Source: Ruania zhangjianzhongii
Lineage (GTDB): Bacteria > Actinomycetota > Actinomycetes > Actinomycetales > Beutenbergiaceae
Reading direction: 5' to 3'
DNA: 64,000 nucleotides
NCBI RefSeq assembly: GCF_008000995.1
Contig: NZ_CP042828.1
Coordinates: 186,001-250,000 of the forward strand
The notes beneath the pieces are model-generated. The model was not told the origin of the DNA. It ran no database searches and worked only from the letters and a program-made list of their open reading frames with translations. Both the position numbers and the translations under genes were made by a program. Shown here piece after piece: positions 62,226 to 64,000 of this stretch (the stretch's first letter is position 1; every line of letters starts with the position of its first letter).

Positions 62226-63269
62226 TCAGGGTTGAGGCAGTGAACCGAACAGTCGCGCCACGTGGGCCGGGTCCACCGCCGCGAGTGAGGCGTGTTGCCA
62301 CTGTGGGGCGTTGTCCTTGTCCACCAGCAGGGCCCGGACCCCTTCGACGAAGTCCGAGCCGGGCAGGAACGCCGTACCGAGCCGCAGGTCTTGGTCGAGT
62401 ACCTGAGCAACGGAGCTCATCCCGGTGGCCCGCCGCAGCGCCGCGAGCGCCACAGTCACCGAGAGTGGCGACCGTGAGCGGAGCAGCCCGGAGGCGGCCC
62501 GAGCCTCGGCGGCCGGGTGTGTGCTGAGCGCGGCCTCGATCGCCGCAGCGTCGTTGCCGGTGTAGCAGGTGTCGATCCAGGCCCGCTGGGCGATCAGCCC
62601 GCTCACCGGTGTCCGATCGCCGACCGAGGCGTCCAGCTCCTCCCCAGCCGCCAGCCGGGCACAGATCGTCGGCCACGCCGCGGGCGCGATGAGTGCATCG
62701 GCCAACCCGACGGCGATCGCGTCCGCTCCGGACATGCTGGCCCCGGTCAGGGCCAGGTGCGTACCCACCGCGCCCGGCCCGCGGGACAGGTAGTACAGCG
62801 CCCCGACGTCCGGGAAGAACCCGATGCCGGTCTCCGGCATCGCCGCCGTGGTCCGCTCGGTGACCAGCCGCAGGGACCCGTGCGCGGACAGCCCGATCCC
62901 GCCGCCCATCACGACCTGGTCCATGAACGCCACATACGGTTTCGGGTAGTCGGCGATCGTCGCGTTCAGCGCATACTCCGCCTGCCAGAACCGCACGGGA
63001 TCGGCGGAGCCGGTGACCACCCACTCCCGGATCTCTCGCACGTCCGCGCCGGAGCACAGCCCGCGGTCCCCGGCGCCGTCCAGGGCCACGGCGGTGATCG
63101 TCTCGTCGTCGGCGAAGTCCTGCAGCTGGCTCGTGATCGCCTCGATCATGGCCAGTGTGAGCGCGTTGATCGGCCGCGGCCGGTTCAACCGGATCCGGCC
63201 CAGCGCGCCCTGCCGCGCGACCAGCAGTTCCTCGGCCGGTGCGGTCCAGTCGGGTTCACCGCTGAGCAT
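62226..63269 (-). CDS. 3-hydroxyisobutyryl-CoA hydrolase / enoyl-CoA hydratase family
   Basis: 347 aa, which is the HIBYL-CoA hydrolase length rather than about 260 for a plain hydratase. Crotonase motifs CSGADVREIREW and VMGGGIGLSAHGSLRLVTERTTAAMPETGIGFFPDVGALYYLSR are the valine-pathway hydrolase signature. A C-terminal helical region completes the fold. Confidence 0.9.
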   Translation of the reverse strand: MLSGEPDWTAPAEELLVARQGALGRIRLNRPRPINALTLAMIEAITSQLQDFADDETITAVALDGAGDRGLCSGADVREIREWVVTGSADPVRFWQAEYALNATIADYPKPYVAFMDQVVMGGGIGLSAHGSLRLVTERTTAAMPETGIGFFPDVGALYYLSRGPGAVGTHLALTGASMSGADAIAVGLADALIAPAAWPTICARLAAGEELDASVGDRTPVSGLIAQRAWIDTCYTGNDAAAIEAALSTHPAAEARAASGLLRSRSPLSVTVALAALRRATGMSSVAQVLDQDLRLGTAFLPGSDFVEGVRALLVDKDNAPQWQHASLAAVDPAHVARLFGSLPQP

Positions 63270-63352
63270 CGGGACTCCTCAGGTCGGGGCACGGGCGCAG
63301 TCTCAGTATGCCCACGCAGTGCCGGCCCTGCAGGCGGGCGCCCGCCGCCACC

Positions 63353-63434
63353 GCGGGCCAAGTCCCGTCGCCACCCGCGGGTCAACTCCTGCCCGCACCC
63401 GCGGGCCAAATCCCGCCCGCACCCCTGGGCCAAC
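63353..63434. repeat. 24-bp tandem repeat, about 3.4 copies
   Basis: Units start at 63353, 63377, 63401 and a partial at 63425. Consensus is GCGGGCCAAATCCCG followed by CCCGCACCC. It occupies the gap between the HIBYL-CoA hydrolase gene and a small protein gene. No coding pattern. Confidence 0.8.
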
Positions 63435-63502
63435 CGCGGCGCCACAGCGGGCCACCCCCGGCGCCAGAGTGCTGACCAGGGATCTAGCGGCCGAGCACCG
63501 GA

Positions 63503-63721
63503 TCAGGCGCTGCGGCGCTCCTGGTGCAACTGGGCGTCCAGCGCGTCCAGGTCCTCGAGCAGCGCCATCTCCGCTGCATCCAGACCTTCGCCGGCCGCTC
63601 GCATTCGCAGTGCGTCCTCACCGTCAGCCACTGCGGCCAGCACGGTGTCCCGCTCGAGCCGCGCCCGGCGGGCCTCCGCCTCGCTCAGCATCGTCCGGTG
63701 CTGCTGGTGTGCTCCCACCAT
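63503..63721 (-). CDS. Small acidic helical protein
   Basis: 72 aa from ATG with AAGGGAG nearby. Helical with SEAEARRARLERDTVLAAVADGEDALRMRAAGEGLDAAEMALLEDLDALDAQL; no transmembrane segment. Longer frame to 63793 is unlikely. Unknown family. Confidence 0.55.
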   Translation of the reverse strand: MVGAHQQHRTMLSEAEARRARLERDTVLAAVADGEDALRMRAAGEGLDAAEMALLEDLDALDAQLHQERRSA

Positions 63722-63860
63722 GGTGTGCTCCCTTCTCTTCCTTCTGCACCCGAGTGTGCCCTCCAGGTGTGACATTCCCGGGGGACGGCACACGCGAGGT
63801 GACGAACGCCGTCGAAAATCTCACGATCCGAAACGCCTTCTCCCAGCAAGTGAAGGCGGG

Positions 63861-63866
63861 TACGAT
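63861..63866 (+). promoter_or_regulatory. Candidate -10 box (GGG-TACGAT) for the SAM-riboswitch transcript
   Basis: TACGAT sits 10 bases before the P1 helix of the riboswitch, the right distance for transcription to begin near the aptamer. No strong -35 seen. Confidence 0.4.
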
Positions 63867-63875
63867 CGAGGCACA

Positions 63876-63972
63876 CCATCCAGAGCGGCTGAGAGTCCTG
63901 GCTCGACGACGCCGCAGCAACCCCCCAACGGAAGCCTCCCGCGGGGAAGGGTGCTACAGCCAGGATCGATGG
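63876..63972 (+). ncRNA. SAM-binding riboswitch
   Basis: P1 is CCATC (63876-63880) with GATGG (63968-63972). Between them are the conserved SAM-I elements: AGAGCGGCTGAG, the CTGGCTCGACGACGC segment, CAGCAACC, and GGGTGCTACAGCCAGG, which closes the outer pairing. In Actinobacteria this aptamer controls methionine and SAM genes by lowering expression when SAM is high. The downstream ATG at 63982 is only 9 bases after P1, so translation control is more likely than termination. Confidence 0.88.
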
Positions 63973-63981
63973 AGTCGATTC

Positions 63982-64000
63982 ATGAAGGCATATCTTTCCC
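63982..64000 (+). CDS. Start of a gene controlled by the SAM riboswitch (3' partial)
   Basis: Only the first six codons (MKAYLS) are in the window. Right behind a SAM riboswitch, so expected to act in methionine, cysteine or SAM metabolism or transport; the exact gene cannot be told from six residues. Confidence 0.5.

Noticed and set aside
1-64000. tRNA genes, CRISPR arrays, insertion sequences or an origin of replication
   Set aside because: No tRNA cloverleaf or GGTTCRANNCC-type arm, no regularly spaced repeats of CRISPR size, no transposase or integrase motifs, and no DnaA-box cluster were seen by reading.

Overview
The window is GC-rich, densely coded DNA from a Gram-positive actinobacterium. 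The basis is a WhiB-family regulator with a WhiB7-type C-terminus, Sec/lipobox-type lipoproteins, an HrpA-type giant helicase, many GTG/TTG starts and strong G/C at third codon positions. The gene mix (DUF4097/HicB-like pair, lipase maturation factor, AzlCD, dgoKA) fits Micrococcales, possibly near Ruania or Beutenbergia; the genus is a guess. I see no tRNA, rRNA, CRISPR array, integrase or transposase. Almost the whole window is ordinary chromosome. The main accessory-looking stretches are 42.4-48.7 kb and 53.2-57.6 kb.

Layout. 0-5 kb: two membrane proteins, a two-component system and a DM13 lipoprotein. 5-8 kb: dgoA-dgoK with a sugar-binding protein (galactonate-type catabolism). 7.9-9.4 kb: a HicB-like/RHH protein, a 46-aa protein and a DUF4097 protein. 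9.4-12.5 kb: a tightly coupled TetR-SDR-ABC exporter operon. 12.6-20.7 kb: metallo-beta-lactamase remnant, gamma-glutamyltransferase-like enzyme, WhiB7, XRE-cupin/AzlCD, hydrolase, lipoprotein, repeat-rich membrane protein and a class C-type serine hydrolase. 20.8-22.1 kb: two tandem secreted four-cysteine paralogues. 22.1-24 kb: sugar ABC permeases without a binding protein. 24-29.7 kb: a TetR/hydrolase pair with two palindromic operators, then a group of paralogous small membrane proteins and another TetR. 29.7-32.6 kb: a large FAD/Fe-S oxidoreductase. 32.7-37.2 kb: a branched-chain amino acid ABC system (LivK-H-MG-F). 37-42 kb: assorted housekeeping genes (VOC, NUDIX, PCMT, SprT, dioxygenase, CorC). 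42.4-46 kb: a compact lipid/quinone gene cluster of UbiA prenyltransferase, type III polyketide synthase, ICMT-like methyltransferase and FAD oxidoreductase. 46.1-53 kb: ECF sigma factor and MFS pump, bracketed by a direct repeat of the hrpA 3' end, then hrpA. 53-57.6 kb: toxin-antitoxin genes and fragments, a Wadjet JetD remnant, a dicarboxylate/amino acid symporter and a J-domain/NERD protein. 57.6-64 kb: lipase maturation factor, Bcr/CflA pump, TIM-barrel epimerase-like protein, PPOX-like flavoprotein, hydroxyisobutyryl-CoA hydrolase, and a SAM riboswitch in front of a gene cut by the window edge.

Four genes (XRE-cupin, the LivG half of a LivM-LivG fusion, J-domain/NERD, PPOX-like) each need one frame change to give their full domain. 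This many in 64 kb suggests indel errors in the assembly as much as real decay. The best candidates for new biology are the UbiA/type III PKS cluster, the hrpA-end repeat around the sigma/MFS pair, and the defence/toxin debris at 53.8-56.5 kb.
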